The notes: generated from the letters alone by a model not told the origin. Numbered from the stretch's first letter, positions 41,973-55,089 are shown. The stretch: DNA of 64,000 nucleotides from Hyphomicrobiales bacterium (GCA_900471525.1 UCEZ01000063.1:1-64000), one strand, 5' to 3'. Program-made: numbers and translations.

Positions 41973-43592
41973 TTATGCGACGTATCCCGCCACGCGGTCG
42001 CGACTGATGAGCATTTGATCGCGCTCGGTAGCGTGACCAAAGCCTGCACCGCCGGGTGTCTTAAGATGAATGCGGTCGCCGTCTCGGATGACGTGCTGCA
42101 CCTTTTGCTGCGAAGGCGCCAACGCCTTACCGTTGATTTCGAGTATGCCTAGCATCCCATTGTCGCCGCCATTGACGCCGGGAGATGCGATGACCGTGCG
42201 CTCGGCATGGAACCCAACGACGACAGGGCGTTCGGAGCGATATTCCAACAGCGTCTCCTGACCAAGGCCGCCGCGATGCCGGCCTTTACCGCCGGAGCCT
42301 TCACGCAGCCGTTTGTGCATGACGCGGAAGTTCGATTGCTGCTCCATCATTTCGACTGGAACGCAGGAGATGTTCGATGGCCAGCTGAGAACGTTGTAAC
42401 CATCTCGCTGTGCAGTGCCACCAGTTCCGCCGTTGAAGAAGAACTTGTTGACGTAGGTTTCGCCCGCCTCATTGACGCCAGAGGCCTGCAGGCTCCAGAG
42501 AGGCGAGCCTGGGCCAGCCGCGACGCGCTCGGGAACCGCTCTGCTGAGCGCACCAAACACAGCAAAGGGCAGAAAGTGGCCGACCAGCGTGCGCGTCTGG
42601 CCCGAGGCCGGATAGGTGTGATTGAGGATCGAGCCCTCTGGGGCGGTCACCTCGATCGGCCGCAGGGCGCCATCGTTGTTGAGCATATCAGGTGCGAGAA
42701 TGCACTTCAGGCCGTAGACCGTCTGAGCGAAAGTGTAGCAGAGCGCCACGTTGATGGCACTGTCAACCTGTGGCGAGGTGCCCTCGTAGTCTACCAGGAT
42801 GCTGTCACCTGTGACCTTGACGGCGATCTTGATGGTCACAGGTTCGATAACCCCATCGGTGCGAAGTTCATAGGTATAGATCCCATCCGGAAATTTGAGG
42901 ATCGCATCGCGCATGGCGGCCTCGGACCGGTCGAGGATCTCATCGGCAAGGCCTTCGAGTTCGTCGAGCTGATAGTCGCCCATCAGATCGAAGAGACGGC
43001 GTTCCATCAGTTCCAAGGCGGAGACCTGTGCCCAAAGGTCGCCAACCACCTGATCGGGAACCCGGACATTTTTGCGCAGCAGGCTGATAAAGGTCTTATC
43101 GAGGCGGCCTTCGTCCATGAGTTTCAGCATCGGAACCTGGAAACCTTCTTCGAATACATCTCGGATGTCTGAGGTCCCGGTACGGCCGCCCATATCAGGT
43201 GAGTGGGTGGTGCTTGCCGCGAAGCCGACATGCTTGCCGTTCCGGAAAAGCGGTTTGGCAACGGTCAGATCCGGAAGATGCCCGGTGCCCATCCAGGGAT
43301 CATTGGTAATCAGAACGTCGCCTGGCTTTAAGGTGTCGACTGGAAAATGGTTGAGAAAGTGTCGGACCGTCTTTGGCAAAGTGCCGATGAACGAGGGAAT
43401 AGAGTCGGTCGCCTGACCGAGGCAGCGCCCACTCGTGTCGGTGATGATGCAAGAGAAATCATAGGACTCGCGCACCAGCGTCGAGAATGAACTCCGCACC
43501 AAGGCCGCGGCCGCCTCATCGACGACGGAGACGAGCCTCGTCCAGATGACCTCAAGTGTGACGGCGTCGAAGCGGACAGGTTGAACTAACAT
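41973..43592 (-). CDS. hyuB: Hydantoinase B / oxoprolinase-family subunit
   Basis: The roughly 539-residue protein shows HyuB features: VRFDAVTLEVIWTRLVSVVDEAAAALVRSSFSTLVRESYDFSC, DVLITNDPWMGTGHLPDL, and GGKGRHRGGLGQETLLEYRSE near the end. HyuB forms a complex with HyuA that hydrolyses a cyclic amide (hydantoin, N-methylhydantoin or 5-oxoproline type) with ATP. The ATG at 43592 follows AAGGA; an upstream TTG that overlaps the hyuA stop is less likely. It lies 29 bases after hyuA. Confidence 0.88.
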   Translation of the reverse strand: MLVQPVRFDAVTLEVIWTRLVSVVDEAAAALVRSSFSTLVRESYDFSCIITDTSGRCLGQATDSIPSFIGTLPKTVRHFLNHFPVDTLKPGDVLITNDPWMGTGHLPDLTVAKPLFRNGKHVGFAASTTHSPDMGGRTGTSDIRDVFEEGFQVPMLKLMDEGRLDKTFISLLRKNVRVPDQVVGDLWAQVSALELMERRLFDLMGDYQLDELEGLADEILDRSEAAMRDAILKFPDGIYTYELRTDGVIEPVTIKIAVKVTGDSILVDYEGTSPQVDSAINVALCYTFAQTVYGLKCILAPDMLNNDGALRPIEVTAPEGSILNHTYPASGQTRTLVGHFLPFAVFGALSRAVPERVAAGPGSPLWSLQASGVNEAGETYVNKFFFNGGTGGTAQRDGYNVLSWPSNISCVPVEMMEQQSNFRVMHKRLREGSGGKGRHRGGLGQETLLEYRSERPVVVGFHAERTVIASPGVNGGDNGMLGILEINGKALAPSQQKVQHVIRDGDRIHLKTPGGAGFGHATERDQMLISRDRVAGYVA

Positions 43593-43621
43593 GGGAGATC
43601 CTTGTTCGAGAGAGATGTTGC

Positions 43622-45700
43622 TCAAGCAGCGACGTCAACGACAATGTTACCGCTCGGCTCGACGCAGAGCGTGCCATCCGGTCCGATGATCAGAGTCGAT
43701 TCCGGCTCTTCGATAACGGCAGGGCCCTTGATGATGGCACCAGCGGGCAGCTTGGCGCGCTCGAATACGCGGGTTTCGACGAAATCCTTGACTTCAGGAA
43801 AATAGACCTTTCGGATCTGCTTTACGGCAGCTTCGGTGGTCCCGTTTTCGGCCCGTTCAACGGTGGCCTCCATGCCGGTGGGCGCCGAAACAGTCACGCG
43901 GACATTGACGATGTCTATGCGATCGGTCGGAGGATTAAGAGCGAAAACCTCGCGATAGGCCGTGCGGAATTTTTCCAGGATCGGATCTTGGCTTGAGACA
44001 TCATAGGGTCCATCGGGTAGGGCGACCACAAGCTCGAAACCCTGTCCAGTGTATCGCATGTCGGCAAGGCGACGAACGGCGACCTCCTTCACGCCTGGGA
44101 TCGTTTCGGCAATCGTTGCGCGCCCCTCGGTCTCAAGTGTGCCGTAGGTCGTCTCCAGCACAGCCCAATCAACATCGGCAACCGAACGGGCTATGGTTGC
44201 CACACGATCGACGCGGGCCGGCGCGATCAGGAGGCCGAGCGCAGAGGCAACACCGGCGGCTGGCGGGCAAACAAGACGCTTTAGGCCAAGTTTGCGAGCG
44301 ACTTGATATCCGTGCAAAGGACCGCCACCGCCGGTCGTCACCAGAACATATTTGCGCAGATCCTTGCCGCGCTCGGCAATATGGACGCGGGCAGCGCTTG
44401 CCATGTTCTCGTTGACAATGTCGTGGACGCCCCAGGCGAGTTGGCTGACCGAAAGGCCGGTTTTTTCGGAGAGCGTTGCGATCGCCTCGCGTGCCTTGCA
44501 GGGGTCGACAGTCATGGTGCCGCCGGCGAAAAAATCCGGGTTAAGATAGCCGAGCGCCAGATTGGCGTCGGTGACGGTCGGCATGGTCCCGCCAAGCCCA
44601 TAACACGCCGGGCCCGGACGGGAACTTGCGCTTTCCGGACCGACCTTCATCAGGCCCATCTTATCGATATGGGCGATGCTGCCGCCACCGGCGCCGATTT
44701 CGATCAGGTCGATCGTGGAGATCTTGATAGGCAGGCCACTTCCTTCCTTGAAGCGACGCGTGCGGGCAGCCTCAAACTTGTAGGCGACCAATGGCTCGCT
44801 ATTATCGACGACGCTGAGCTTGGCGGTCGTACCACCCATGTCGAAGGCGAGCACATGGGCGATGTCACTACGATCGCCGAAGAAGGCCGCCGAAAGCGCG
44901 CCGGCCGCAGGACCCGACTCCAGCAATTGAATGGGCGTGCGCCGCGCTTCGCCGATATGGGTAAGGCCGCCGGAGGATACCATCAGGAACAGCGGAGCGG
45001 TGACGCCCATCTTTCGAAGCTGCGTCTCAAGACGGCCGAGATAGGCTGCCGCAAGCGGCTTTACATAGGCATTGGCGACTGTCGTGGAGGTACGTTCGTA
45101 TTCGCGGATCTCGGGGGCGACATCGAATGATGTCGTGACGAACAGATCCGGATAGTTTTCCTGGATGAAGGCCGCCGCCGCACGCTCATGCGCCGGATTG
45201 GCGTAAGAATGCAAAAAGGAAATGGCCACGGAGGTCACGCCCGCCGCAACGAGTTGGTCACATACACTTTTGATGCTTGCGGTATCGAGTTCGACCTCGA
45301 CTGTGCCGCCGGGCGACATGCGCTCGACCGCCTCAAAGCGAAGCGTACGCGCAACCAGCGCCTCCGGCATCTCGATGAAGATGTCGTACAGCTCGAACTT
45401 GCGCTCACGACCGATCTCAAGCACATCCCGAAACCCTGCCGTGGTGATCAGCCCGGTCAACGCGCCCTTTCGTTCGATCATGGCATTGGTGAACAGCGTC
45501 GTCGCATGGACCACACGGTTGATGTCAACTGCGTCGATACCCACCATCGAAATCATCTGGCGGGCACCATCGATGACGGCCTTCGACGGCTCGTCCGGGG
45601 TCGTCAGCGTTTTCAGATTGTGCTGAGCACCCCGGTCTGGATCGAAAAGAACCAAGTCCGTGAATGTGCCACCAATATCGATACCCAATGAATAAGGCAT
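43622..45700 (-). CDS. hyuA: Hydantoinase A / oxoprolinase-family subunit
   Basis: The 692-residue protein has the HyuA N-terminal signature MPYSLGIDIGGTFTDLVLFD with an ATP-binding actin-like fold, and AFDMGGTTAKLSVV near residue 285, then a hydantoinase A domain with GAGGGSIAHID, VTTGGGGPLHGY. It provides the ATPase part of the HyuAB amidohydrolase. GGTGGAGAACG precedes the start. It heads the operon hyuA-hyuB-coxG-metallo-hydrolase. A perfect palindrome at 45810-45831 lies about 110 bases upstream, marking it as a target of the second IclR regulator. Confidence 0.9.
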   Translation of the reverse strand: MPYSLGIDIGGTFTDLVLFDPDRGAQHNLKTLTTPDEPSKAVIDGARQMISMVGIDAVDINRVVHATTLFTNAMIERKGALTGLITTAGFRDVLEIGRERKFELYDIFIEMPEALVARTLRFEAVERMSPGGTVEVELDTASIKSVCDQLVAAGVTSVAISFLHSYANPAHERAAAAFIQENYPDLFVTTSFDVAPEIREYERTSTTVANAYVKPLAAAYLGRLETQLRKMGVTAPLFLMVSSGGLTHIGEARRTPIQLLESGPAAGALSAAFFGDRSDIAHVLAFDMGGTTAKLSVVDNSEPLVAYKFEAARTRRFKEGSGLPIKISTIDLIEIGAGGGSIAHIDKMGLMKVGPESASSRPGPACYGLGGTMPTVTDANLALGYLNPDFFAGGTMTVDPCKAREAIATLSEKTGLSVSQLAWGVHDIVNENMASAARVHIAERGKDLRKYVLVTTGGGGPLHGYQVARKLGLKRLVCPPAAGVASALGLLIAPARVDRVATIARSVADVDWAVLETTYGTLETEGRATIAETIPGVKEVAVRRLADMRYTGQGFELVVALPDGPYDVSSQDPILEKFRTAYREVFALNPPTDRIDIVNVRVTVSAPTGMEATVERAENGTTEAAVKQIRKVYFPEVKDFVETRVFERAKLPAGAIIKGPAVIEEPESTLIIGPDGTLCVEPSGNIVVDVAA

Positions 45701-45809
45701 TCGTTCTCCACCTTAAATCCAGAAACCGCCTTGCGTTGCGGTCGGTTGCTTTCCTGCCACGCCGATGCCGCCGGGCTGACCATGGGCGAAAGTGATAGTT
45801 CAATTTTCG

Positions 45810-45831
45810 TTTTCGCACAAGTGTGCGAAAA
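45810..45831. promoter_or_regulatory. IclR2 operator candidate A (perfect)
   Basis: TTTTCGCACA and TGTGCGAAAA flank a 2-base spacer, forming a perfect 10-2-10 palindrome upstream of hyuA. It defines the consensus for region 3. Confidence 0.75.
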
Positions 45832-45897
45832 TGTAGTTTGCGGAATATTTTTGGACAGAGCGACACAATTGCGCAGCACTATTCTCCGAATTGGCGA

Positions 45898-46731
45898 TTA
45901 TTTCTCAGTGCCATATTCCGCTTGATTGAAAACCCAGCCTTGCGAGACAAAATCGGCGCGCGCTGGCGCGAAAATGTCCAGCAGGACGTGTTTTCCGTCG
46001 CCCTCGCCTTCCGTTGTGTGAATCATCCGTGGAGGAATGATGCAAAGGCTGCGAGGGGCAGCTTTAAGGTGCAAATCGTCGCGCCAGTTGGTGGCATCCG
46101 CCCCCCAAGGAACACGAAGGTGATGAATGAAGGCGCCTTCGATTGCGAGAGAACCCTGCTCGAAATCCGGATGATCGTGCGGGCTGAGTTTGCTGCGATC
46201 GCGCAAGCCCTCGTACTCGATCCAACTGACACTCATCGCCTCGCTTCTTATGATCTTGAGGCGCGGCTTGTCTGTCGGCGGAACAATGTCGTCGACAGCT
46301 ATGATCTGCAGCCTGCGGCGGACCGATGTTGCGGCCGCCAGGGCCTGCGTGCCCTCCGGCCTGCTGTCGTCAAAGTCCCTCTCGTTGAAAGCAGGAACGT
46401 GGCTTCCGCCCGTTCGTATGGGTGACAGCAAGAGAACAGTCTGCTCGTCACTGACACTGATCTTGAACGCGCCCGCCGGAACGATGGCAATCGCCCGATC
46501 CGGCACGGCGGTGGTCGATCCCTCAGCTTCGATCGATCCGCCAGTTTTCGGAAACACCACGATCGTCTCGTCGGCGCTCAAACGTTCTAGAATGGCCTTC
46601 GGGCGAGCTGCGTCAAACCATTCTACCAGGAAGGTTTTCCCCCTGGCTCGAAAGAAACGCCAGTCACCTTCCTGCTGCCCCTCCCCTTGAAACTCAACAT
46701 ATCCATGCTGTCTGACGGCCGTGCCAACCAT
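45898..46731 (-). CDS. Cupin-domain protein of unknown function
   Basis: The roughly 277-residue protein shows two cupin-like halves. The second contains HDHPDFEQGSLAIEGAFIHHLRVPWG and, about 25 residues later, PPRMIHTTEGEG, matching cupin motifs with His ligands for a metal. The first half (residues 1 to about 120) has a degenerate cupin pattern. Cupins include dioxygenases, isomerases and regulators, and this one cannot be assigned. Its gene follows the HpcH aldolase by about 35 bases and is likely to be co-transcribed, so it probably acts on an intermediate of the same pathway. The longer frame upstream is rejected because it overlaps the aldolase gene. Confidence 0.75.
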   Translation of the reverse strand: MVGTAVRQHGYVEFQGEGQQEGDWRFFRARGKTFLVEWFDAARPKAILERLSADETIVVFPKTGGSIEAEGSTTAVPDRAIAIVPAGAFKISVSDEQTVLLLSPIRTGGSHVPAFNERDFDDSRPEGTQALAAATSVRRRLQIIAVDDIVPPTDKPRLKIIRSEAMSVSWIEYEGLRDRSKLSPHDHPDFEQGSLAIEGAFIHHLRVPWGADATNWRDDLHLKAAPRSLCIIPPRMIHTTEGEGDGKHVLLDIFAPARADFVSQGWVFNQAEYGTEK

Positions 46732-46766
46732 ACTGCTCACTCCGATATTGATGGTAAGATGTTGAA

Positions 46767-47516
46767 TTAGACGCGGACAGCTGTCGCAATCGCCTGGGCA
46801 CCGGAAAGCACCATTCCTTGATCGGACCCGACGAAGACAAGCGACACACCTCTCTTGGTAAGGTCGCCGATACCTGAAGCTACGCCGCAATGAGCGGCCA
46901 GAGGTTTACCGGCTGCAGTCGCGGCTTGTGCCACGCGCGTGAAAGCGGCCTCGACCTCGGGTGCGCCGGGATTGCCGAGACCAAGACCAACCGCCATGTC
47001 GGCCGCGCCGAAAAACAGAGCATCGATACCGTCAACGGCGGCGATGGCTTCGATTTCGTCCAGTGCAGACGGGTCCTCGATCTGCGCGATCACGAAGACG
47101 TTGTTTTTCTCTTCCGCGAGGATCTGCGCCATGCCGCGCGTAGCAAAGCCGCCGTACCGCGTCGTTCCGGCGTAACCGCGGCCACCTGCACCGAAACGCG
47201 ATCGCCGAGCGACCTCTTTTGCGGTTTCAAGGCAATCCACATGGGGAACAACAACCCCGGTCGCGCCACCGTCGAGCGCTTGCAGGACGGCATCCGCGCT
47301 CGCATGAGACAGACGGACGAAAGTCGGAAGCTCCAGCGCCCGCGCAAGCGCCAGGCACCAGTCCATCTCGCGCCGTCCGATGGCTGAATGCTCTGCGTCG
47401 AGGCATATAAAATCCAAACCCGAAAGCGCCAGGATCTCGATAATATCGCTTGACGGTGTCTTAACGAAGGTACCGGCGAGCGTGCGGCCGAAATCGAGCT
47501 TGTCAATGAATGTCAA
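46767..47516 (-). CDS. HpcH/HpaI-family aldolase
   Basis: The roughly 249-residue protein matches class II metal-dependent 2-keto acid aldolases: LALSGLDFICLDAEHSAIGRREM, TFVRLSHASADAVLQALDGGATGVVVPHVDC, RGYAGTTRYGG, then VIAQIEDPSALD with Glu and FFGAADMAVGLG with Asp as metal ligands. Relatives include HpaI and 2-keto-3-deoxy-L-rhamnonate aldolase. It would cleave a 4-hydroxy-2-oxo acid to pyruvate or a similar product plus an aldehyde. The start is inferred as TTG at 47516, five bases after GGAGG. Palindrome B lies about 50 bases upstream. Confidence 0.85.
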   Translation of the reverse strand: MTFIDKLDFGRTLAGTFVKTPSSDIIEILALSGLDFICLDAEHSAIGRREMDWCLALARALELPTFVRLSHASADAVLQALDGGATGVVVPHVDCLETAKEVARRSRFGAGGRGYAGTTRYGGFATRGMAQILAEEKNNVFVIAQIEDPSALDEIEAIAAVDGIDALFFGAADMAVGLGLGNPGAPEVEAAFTRVAQAATAAGKPLAAHCGVASGIGDLTKRGVSLVFVGSDQGMVLSGAQAIATAVRV

Positions 47517-47566
47517 AAATGCCTCCAAATGTCTGAGCTACGGGGCGGCACTATAACTCACAAATA

Positions 47567-47588
47567 TTTTCGCGCAATTGTGCGATTT
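47567..47588. promoter_or_regulatory. IclR2 operator candidate B
   Basis: TTTTCGCGCA and TGTGCGATTT around a 2-base spacer match consensus A at 17 of 20 arm positions. It lies upstream of the aldolase-cupin unit and touches the 3' end of the FAD oxidoreductase gene. Confidence 0.65.
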
Positions 47589-48882
47589 ACGATTTTCGCA
47601 GCGGTTCGCGCATTCTGTAATACTGCATGGCAAGTGGGATGAGCCACGATTGGCGCTTCAGCCACGGGACCTGGCGCAAATCATCCTTCATGAAGAGCGT
47701 GCGTGCCGCTTCCTGATCGCCGAGGATCCGCATCGCCGCTTTGTGGCCGAGATAGGGGGCCATCGCCAGTCCGGAAAAGCAGTAGCCGAGCGCGAAATGG
47801 ACGCCATGGTGGCTGCCGACATGGGGAAACATGTCGTCGGTTGCGGCGCATCGACCAGTCCAGGCATGGCTTATTTCAACCCGCGCAAGCTCGGGGAAGA
47901 AGTGCGCGATCTCGTCGCGCATTTTTTTGACCATCTGAGCGAGGGAGCGGTGAAAAAGGCCGGTGCGACCGCCGAAGATCAGGCGCCCGTCGTCGCTTAA
48001 TTGGAAATAGTTCGAGCTCTTCCGGTTGTCGTGATAGGTGCGATTGCAGGCCCGCAAGCGGGTGAGCGCACCAGGCCCGAGTGGCGCCGTCGCTACCATA
48101 AAGGCATCGATAGGACTCAGTCGCCGGAAGAGCCATTTCTGGCTTCTCGGCGTGTAACCATTGGTCGCAATCAGTACGTCGCGGGTTCGCACAGCGCCCC
48201 GGGTGGTCGATACGACAAAACCAGCACGCTCTCCAGTGACGGCCTTAACGGTGGTATGGCCGATGACAGAAGCCCCGGCTTCCTGCGCTGACCGCAAATA
48301 GGCGTGCGAATAGCGTCCGGGATGCAGTGCAGCGTTTTCTATAATATGAACTCCGCCGACATAGCGCTCTGTTGGAAGTTCCAAGTCGTCGGATCGATCG
48401 AGAAACTTCACCTCCTCGCCGACGTGGCGGGAACGCAGTTCCCATTCGCGAAACAGCCGATCGCGATGAGCCGGCGTTATCGCGCCGACAACGCGACCAC
48501 AGTTGCGAAGACCGCTGTCCAGACCGAGTCCTTCGATGCGGTGTATTGCAAAGTCATAGATAGCGCCGAGTTCGCGAAAGTAAGCAATCGCGGCATCAAG
48601 CCCCGCATCTTCCTTCATCTGGCCGAAAGAGTGCTTGAAATAACGCCCGAGCATGGCGCCGTTGCGTGAACTGGCGCCGGCACCGGGGCGGCCCGCGTCG
48701 AGCGCCAGAACCGAGCGGCCGGCGCTTGACAGCGTCACCGCCGCTGACAGCCCCGTCAGGCCGGCACCGACAACTACCACGTCCACCTGTTGCGGCAATG
48801 CCTGGTCTGCCTCCGCCTCAAGCTCGGTGAGAGCTGTGTTCTCCCACCACCACGGATATTGCCGCAATCCCGCTTCCTGCAT
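47587..48882 (-). CDS. FAD-dependent amine/amino-acid oxidoreductase (DAO family, PuuB-like)
   Basis: The roughly 431-residue protein begins with YPWWWENTAL, then the FAD Rossmann motif VVVVGAGLTGLSAAVTLSSAG and GASSRNGAM. The C-terminal half has HAWTGRCAATDDMFPHVG and a GYCFSGLAMAPYLGH motif. This layout is shared by gamma-glutamylputrescine oxidases and related DAO enzymes that oxidise secondary or primary amines. The ATG at 48882 is used; a GTG at 48894 after GAGG is also possible. It diverges from the coxS gene over operator C, and its role may be to remove an N-alkyl or amino group. Confidence 0.83.
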   Translation of the reverse strand: MQEAGLRQYPWWWENTALTELEAEADQALPQQVDVVVVGAGLTGLSAAVTLSSAGRSVLALDAGRPGAGASSRNGAMLGRYFKHSFGQMKEDAGLDAAIAYFRELGAIYDFAIHRIEGLGLDSGLRNCGRVVGAITPAHRDRLFREWELRSRHVGEEVKFLDRSDDLELPTERYVGGVHIIENAALHPGRYSHAYLRSAQEAGASVIGHTTVKAVTGERAGFVVSTTRGAVRTRDVLIATNGYTPRSQKWLFRRLSPIDAFMVATAPLGPGALTRLRACNRTYHDNRKSSNYFQLSDDGRLIFGGRTGLFHRSLAQMVKKMRDEIAHFFPELARVEISHAWTGRCAATDDMFPHVGSHHGVHFALGYCFSGLAMAPYLGHKAAMRILGDQEAARTLFMKDDLRQVPWLKRQSWLIPLAMQYYRMREPLRKS

Positions 48883-48947
48883 ATCGACAACCACTTGCCC
48901 GACCTCGTTCAATGTTCGCAAGCTGCACCAGAAAAACATGAAACACA

Positions 48948-48969
48948 AGATCGCACACTTGCGCGAATA
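48948..48969. promoter_or_regulatory. IclR2 operator candidate C
   Basis: AGATCGCACA and TGCGCGAATA around a 2-base spacer fit the region 3 palindrome at the core positions. It is placed between the divergent FAD oxidoreductase and coxS genes. Confidence 0.6.
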
Positions 48970-49026
48970 TAAAAACACGCTAAAGATGGTCGTCGTTCTA
49001 GAAGCCAATTCCGTCTGGAGAATGCG

Positions 49027-49500
49027 ATGATTCCGCTATCGCTCACTGTCAATGGCAAGAAGGTAAGCCTAGAGGTGGAAGCCCGCACCTTGCTCGTGGA
49101 TCTGATACGCAGCCACCTTCGTTTGACCGGCACGCATATTGGGTGCGACACCTCCCAGTGCGGGGCTTGCGTGGTGCATCTGAACGGCCGATCGGTTAAA
49201 TCCTGCTCGGTCCTCGCAGTCGCCTGCGACGGCGACGAAATCACGACGATCGAGGCGCTTGCTGGTCTGAACGGCGAACTCCATCCGATGCAGCAGGCAT
49301 TTGCCGACTGTCACGGTCTGCAATGCGGTTATTGTACGCCCGGCATGGTTATGACGGCGATCAGCATCGCGAAAGAACGTGAGCATCTGGACCCAAGCGA
49401 ATTACGAGAGGAACTGCACGGCAATCTGTGCCGCTGCACCGGCTATCAGAATATCGTTAAGGCCATCGTCGCTGGCGCCGAAGCGATGAAGCAGGGCTAG
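49027..49500 (+). CDS. coxS: Molybdenum hydroxylase small subunit (2Fe-2S), CoxS-like
   Basis: The 157-residue protein has a plant-type 2Fe-2S motif CDTSQCGACVVHLNGRSVKSC (about 40-60) and a second cluster motif CGYCTPGMVM followed later by CRCTGYQNIVKAI. This is the electron-transfer subunit of xanthine dehydrogenase/CO dehydrogenase-type enzymes. GGAG precedes the ATG at suitable spacing. It is followed by the FAD subunit nine bases later; the catalytic subunit is encoded beyond the IclR gene at 51527. Confidence 0.9.
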   Translation: MIPLSLTVNGKKVSLEVEARTLLVDLIRSHLRLTGTHIGCDTSQCGACVVHLNGRSVKSCSVLAVACDGDEITTIEALAGLNGELHPMQQAFADCHGLQCGYCTPGMVMTAISIAKEREHLDPSELREELHGNLCRCTGYQNIVKAIVAGAEAMKQG

Positions 49501-49508
49501 GGACAGTT

Positions 49509-50318
49509 ATGCAGGATTTTGAATTCCACCGCGCCCAGACGATATCTGAAGCCGTGCACCTTATCGCGGAGGATGAGGGTGCGCTGCTGCTTGCCGGCGG
49601 CCAGACCTTGTTGCCGACGATGAAGCAGGGGCTTGCCACGCCCTCTGCACTGGTAGCACTTCGAGATCTCCCGGAGCTCACTGCGATCACTGCGCGGGGG
49701 GATGGACGTTTGGAGATCGGCGCCATGGCTTGCCATGCGGATGTCGCCGCAAGCACGATTGTCCGTCAAAGATTGCCAGGGCTTGCAGCGCTCGCCGGAA
49801 AGATTGCCGATCGTCATGTTCGAAATCGCGGCACGCTCGGAGGGTCGATCGCCAATTGCGATCCAGCGGCAGACTATCCAGCAGCGCTGCTGGCGCTGAA
49901 TGCGGTGATTGCAACGAATGAGCGCGAAATCGCAGCAGGCGATTTCTTCATCGGGCTTTTCACCACCGCTCTCGAGCGGCAGGAGATCGTCACAAGCGTG
50001 CATTTTCCAACAGTGGCGCGTTTTGCCTATGGAAAATTCTCAAATCCCGCCTCGCGCTATGCCATCGTTGGCACTGCGGTCGCAAAGACGGCGGATGAAG
50101 TTCGCGTCGCGGTCACCGGCGCCGGTGCAGATGGAGTGTTTCGTTGGACAGAGGCGGAAGCCCGCCTTTCGGAGTGCTTTGGACCCCGAGCCATCAACGG
50201 GATCGAGCCGGATGCTGCGATGCTGAACAGCGACATACACGCCTCGGCCGAATATCGCGCATCGCTTATCCGCGTCATGACCGCGCGGACGATTGCCTCC
50301 ATCCTTGCCGCCGAATGA
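49509..50318 (+). CDS. coxM: Molybdenum hydroxylase FAD subunit, CoxM-like
   Basis: The 269-residue protein has the FAD-binding signatures LLAGGQTLLPTMKQ (near 31-44) and RGTLGGSIANCDPAADYPAALLAL (near 108-131). It transfers electrons from the 2Fe-2S clusters to an acceptor. It is encoded directly after coxS and converges with the IclR gene, whose end is eight bases away. Confidence 0.9.
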   Translation: MQDFEFHRAQTISEAVHLIAEDEGALLLAGGQTLLPTMKQGLATPSALVALRDLPELTAITARGDGRLEIGAMACHADVAASTIVRQRLPGLAALAGKIADRHVRNRGTLGGSIANCDPAADYPAALLALNAVIATNEREIAAGDFFIGLFTTALERQEIVTSVHFPTVARFAYGKFSNPASRYAIVGTAVAKTADEVRVAVTGAGADGVFRWTEAEARLSECFGPRAINGIEPDAAMLNSDIHASAEYRASLIRVMTARTIASILAAE

Positions 50319-50326
50319 GCGGTTGA

Positions 50327-51211
50327 TCAAGGAATTTCGCCGGAAAGCCTCACGGTCTGGATGCGCGAAAGATCGCGGCCGCTCGCTGCAAAAGCGCGGG
50401 CGATGCCATCTGCTGCCTTCTTCAACACCGGGAGATAGACCTTCTCCATCTGCTCCGCATTTGCGCGCGAGGACGGGGCACCGACATTGATCGCACCGAC
50501 GGGTTCACCGTCCGGCCAAAAGACAGGGACAGCGATCGACAGCAATTCTGTCTCGAACTCGCCGTTCAGAAGCGTCCAGCCCTGCTCACGGATCGTCGAC
50601 AATCGCTTGCGGAAGAGGATCGGGTCAGTGATCGTCATCGGGGTTGCCGCCCGCAACGGATGCTGCTCAAGAAAGGCGTCGATCTTTTCAGCGGACTGAT
50701 AGGCAAGCAATACCCGGCCGAGTGACGAGAGACCTGCGGGAATGCGCGTGCCGACGGAAACGGTAATGCTTTGCACGATTCGTCGCGCCTCGGCACGCGC
50801 CAGGTAAACCACATCGCTGCCATCGAGAACCGCGAAGGAGCAATTCTCCTGCAGAGTGTCGACGACATCTTGCAAATAGGGTCTCACCAACTCTGGAAAG
50901 CGCCAGGTCGAGATGTAGGTATAACCGAGTTCGAGGACCTTCGGACGGGGCTCGAACATCTCCCCGTCATTGCGGAGATAGCCAAGTTCGCTGAGGGTCA
51001 GCAGAAAGCGCCGCGCGGCCGCTCGGCTAAGGCCTGTCAGTAGCGCGACGTCGCTTGCCGATAACTGTGGCCGGCTCTCGGAGAAAAGGCGGAGCACATC
51101 CAATCCCCTCGCCAATGCCGAAACATAGTCGGCACGCTTGATGCCGCCGACCATCGATGGCGCACGACCGCGCGACTCCTTCGGCTTTGCCGCTTTGACA
51201 CTCTTCACCAT
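50327..51211 (-). CDS. IclR-family transcriptional regulator (region 3, PcaR-like)
   Basis: The roughly 294-residue protein has an N-terminal winged HTH (DYVSALARGLDVLRLFSESRPQLSASDVALLTGLSRAAARRFLLTL), preceded by a basic tail, and a C-terminal effector domain ending near PVLKKAADGIARAF. The phrasing resembles PcaR/PobR-type IclR proteins that control aromatic catabolism. AAGGA lies before the ATG at 51211. A palindrome lies in its divergent region with coxL, and three more lie before other units of region 3, so it is the likely local regulator. Whether it activates or represses is not readable. Confidence 0.9.
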   Translation of the reverse strand: MVKSVKAAKPKESRGRAPSMVGGIKRADYVSALARGLDVLRLFSESRPQLSASDVALLTGLSRAAARRFLLTLSELGYLRNDGEMFEPRPKVLELGYTYISTWRFPELVRPYLQDVVDTLQENCSFAVLDGSDVVYLARAEARRIVQSITVSVGTRIPAGLSSLGRVLLAYQSAEKIDAFLEQHPLRAATPMTITDPILFRKRLSTIREQGWTLLNGEFETELLSIAVPVFWPDGEPVGAINVGAPSSRANAEQMEKVYLPVLKKAADGIARAFAASGRDLSRIQTVRLSGEIP

Positions 51212-51396
51212 CGTCTGTCCTTGCTTCCAGTTGTCATCATCTATTTGAGCATGCTTTGAGGTCTGCTCAAATGGACGCGGCACTTTGAGTGCGTAATCAA
51301 CAGCCTAAGATCATCTGTCGTGTCAAGGCCGTCCCGGCACATCTGGCCGCTTCTGTAGACAAATCGCTGCAATCAGGAATTCTAACCGTTGTCTAC

Positions 51397-51418
51397 TTTT
51401 CGCACAGTGGTGCGAAAT
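51397..51418. promoter_or_regulatory. IclR2 operator candidate D
   Basis: TTTTCGCACA and GGTGCGAAAT around a 2-base spacer differ from consensus A at two arm positions. It lies in the 315-base region between the divergent IclR and coxL genes; the rest of that region shows no other clear feature. Confidence 0.65.
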
Positions 51419-51526
51419 TTTATTGACAAGGCTTTTGCTTTTCAGCAACCTGCGGAGATTAACCGGATGCCCTGAATATCGAAGGCTTCGAACTGGTAGC
51501 AGTGGAACAACGCGGGGAAGAAGGCT

Positions 51527-55089
<3,563 letters not shown>

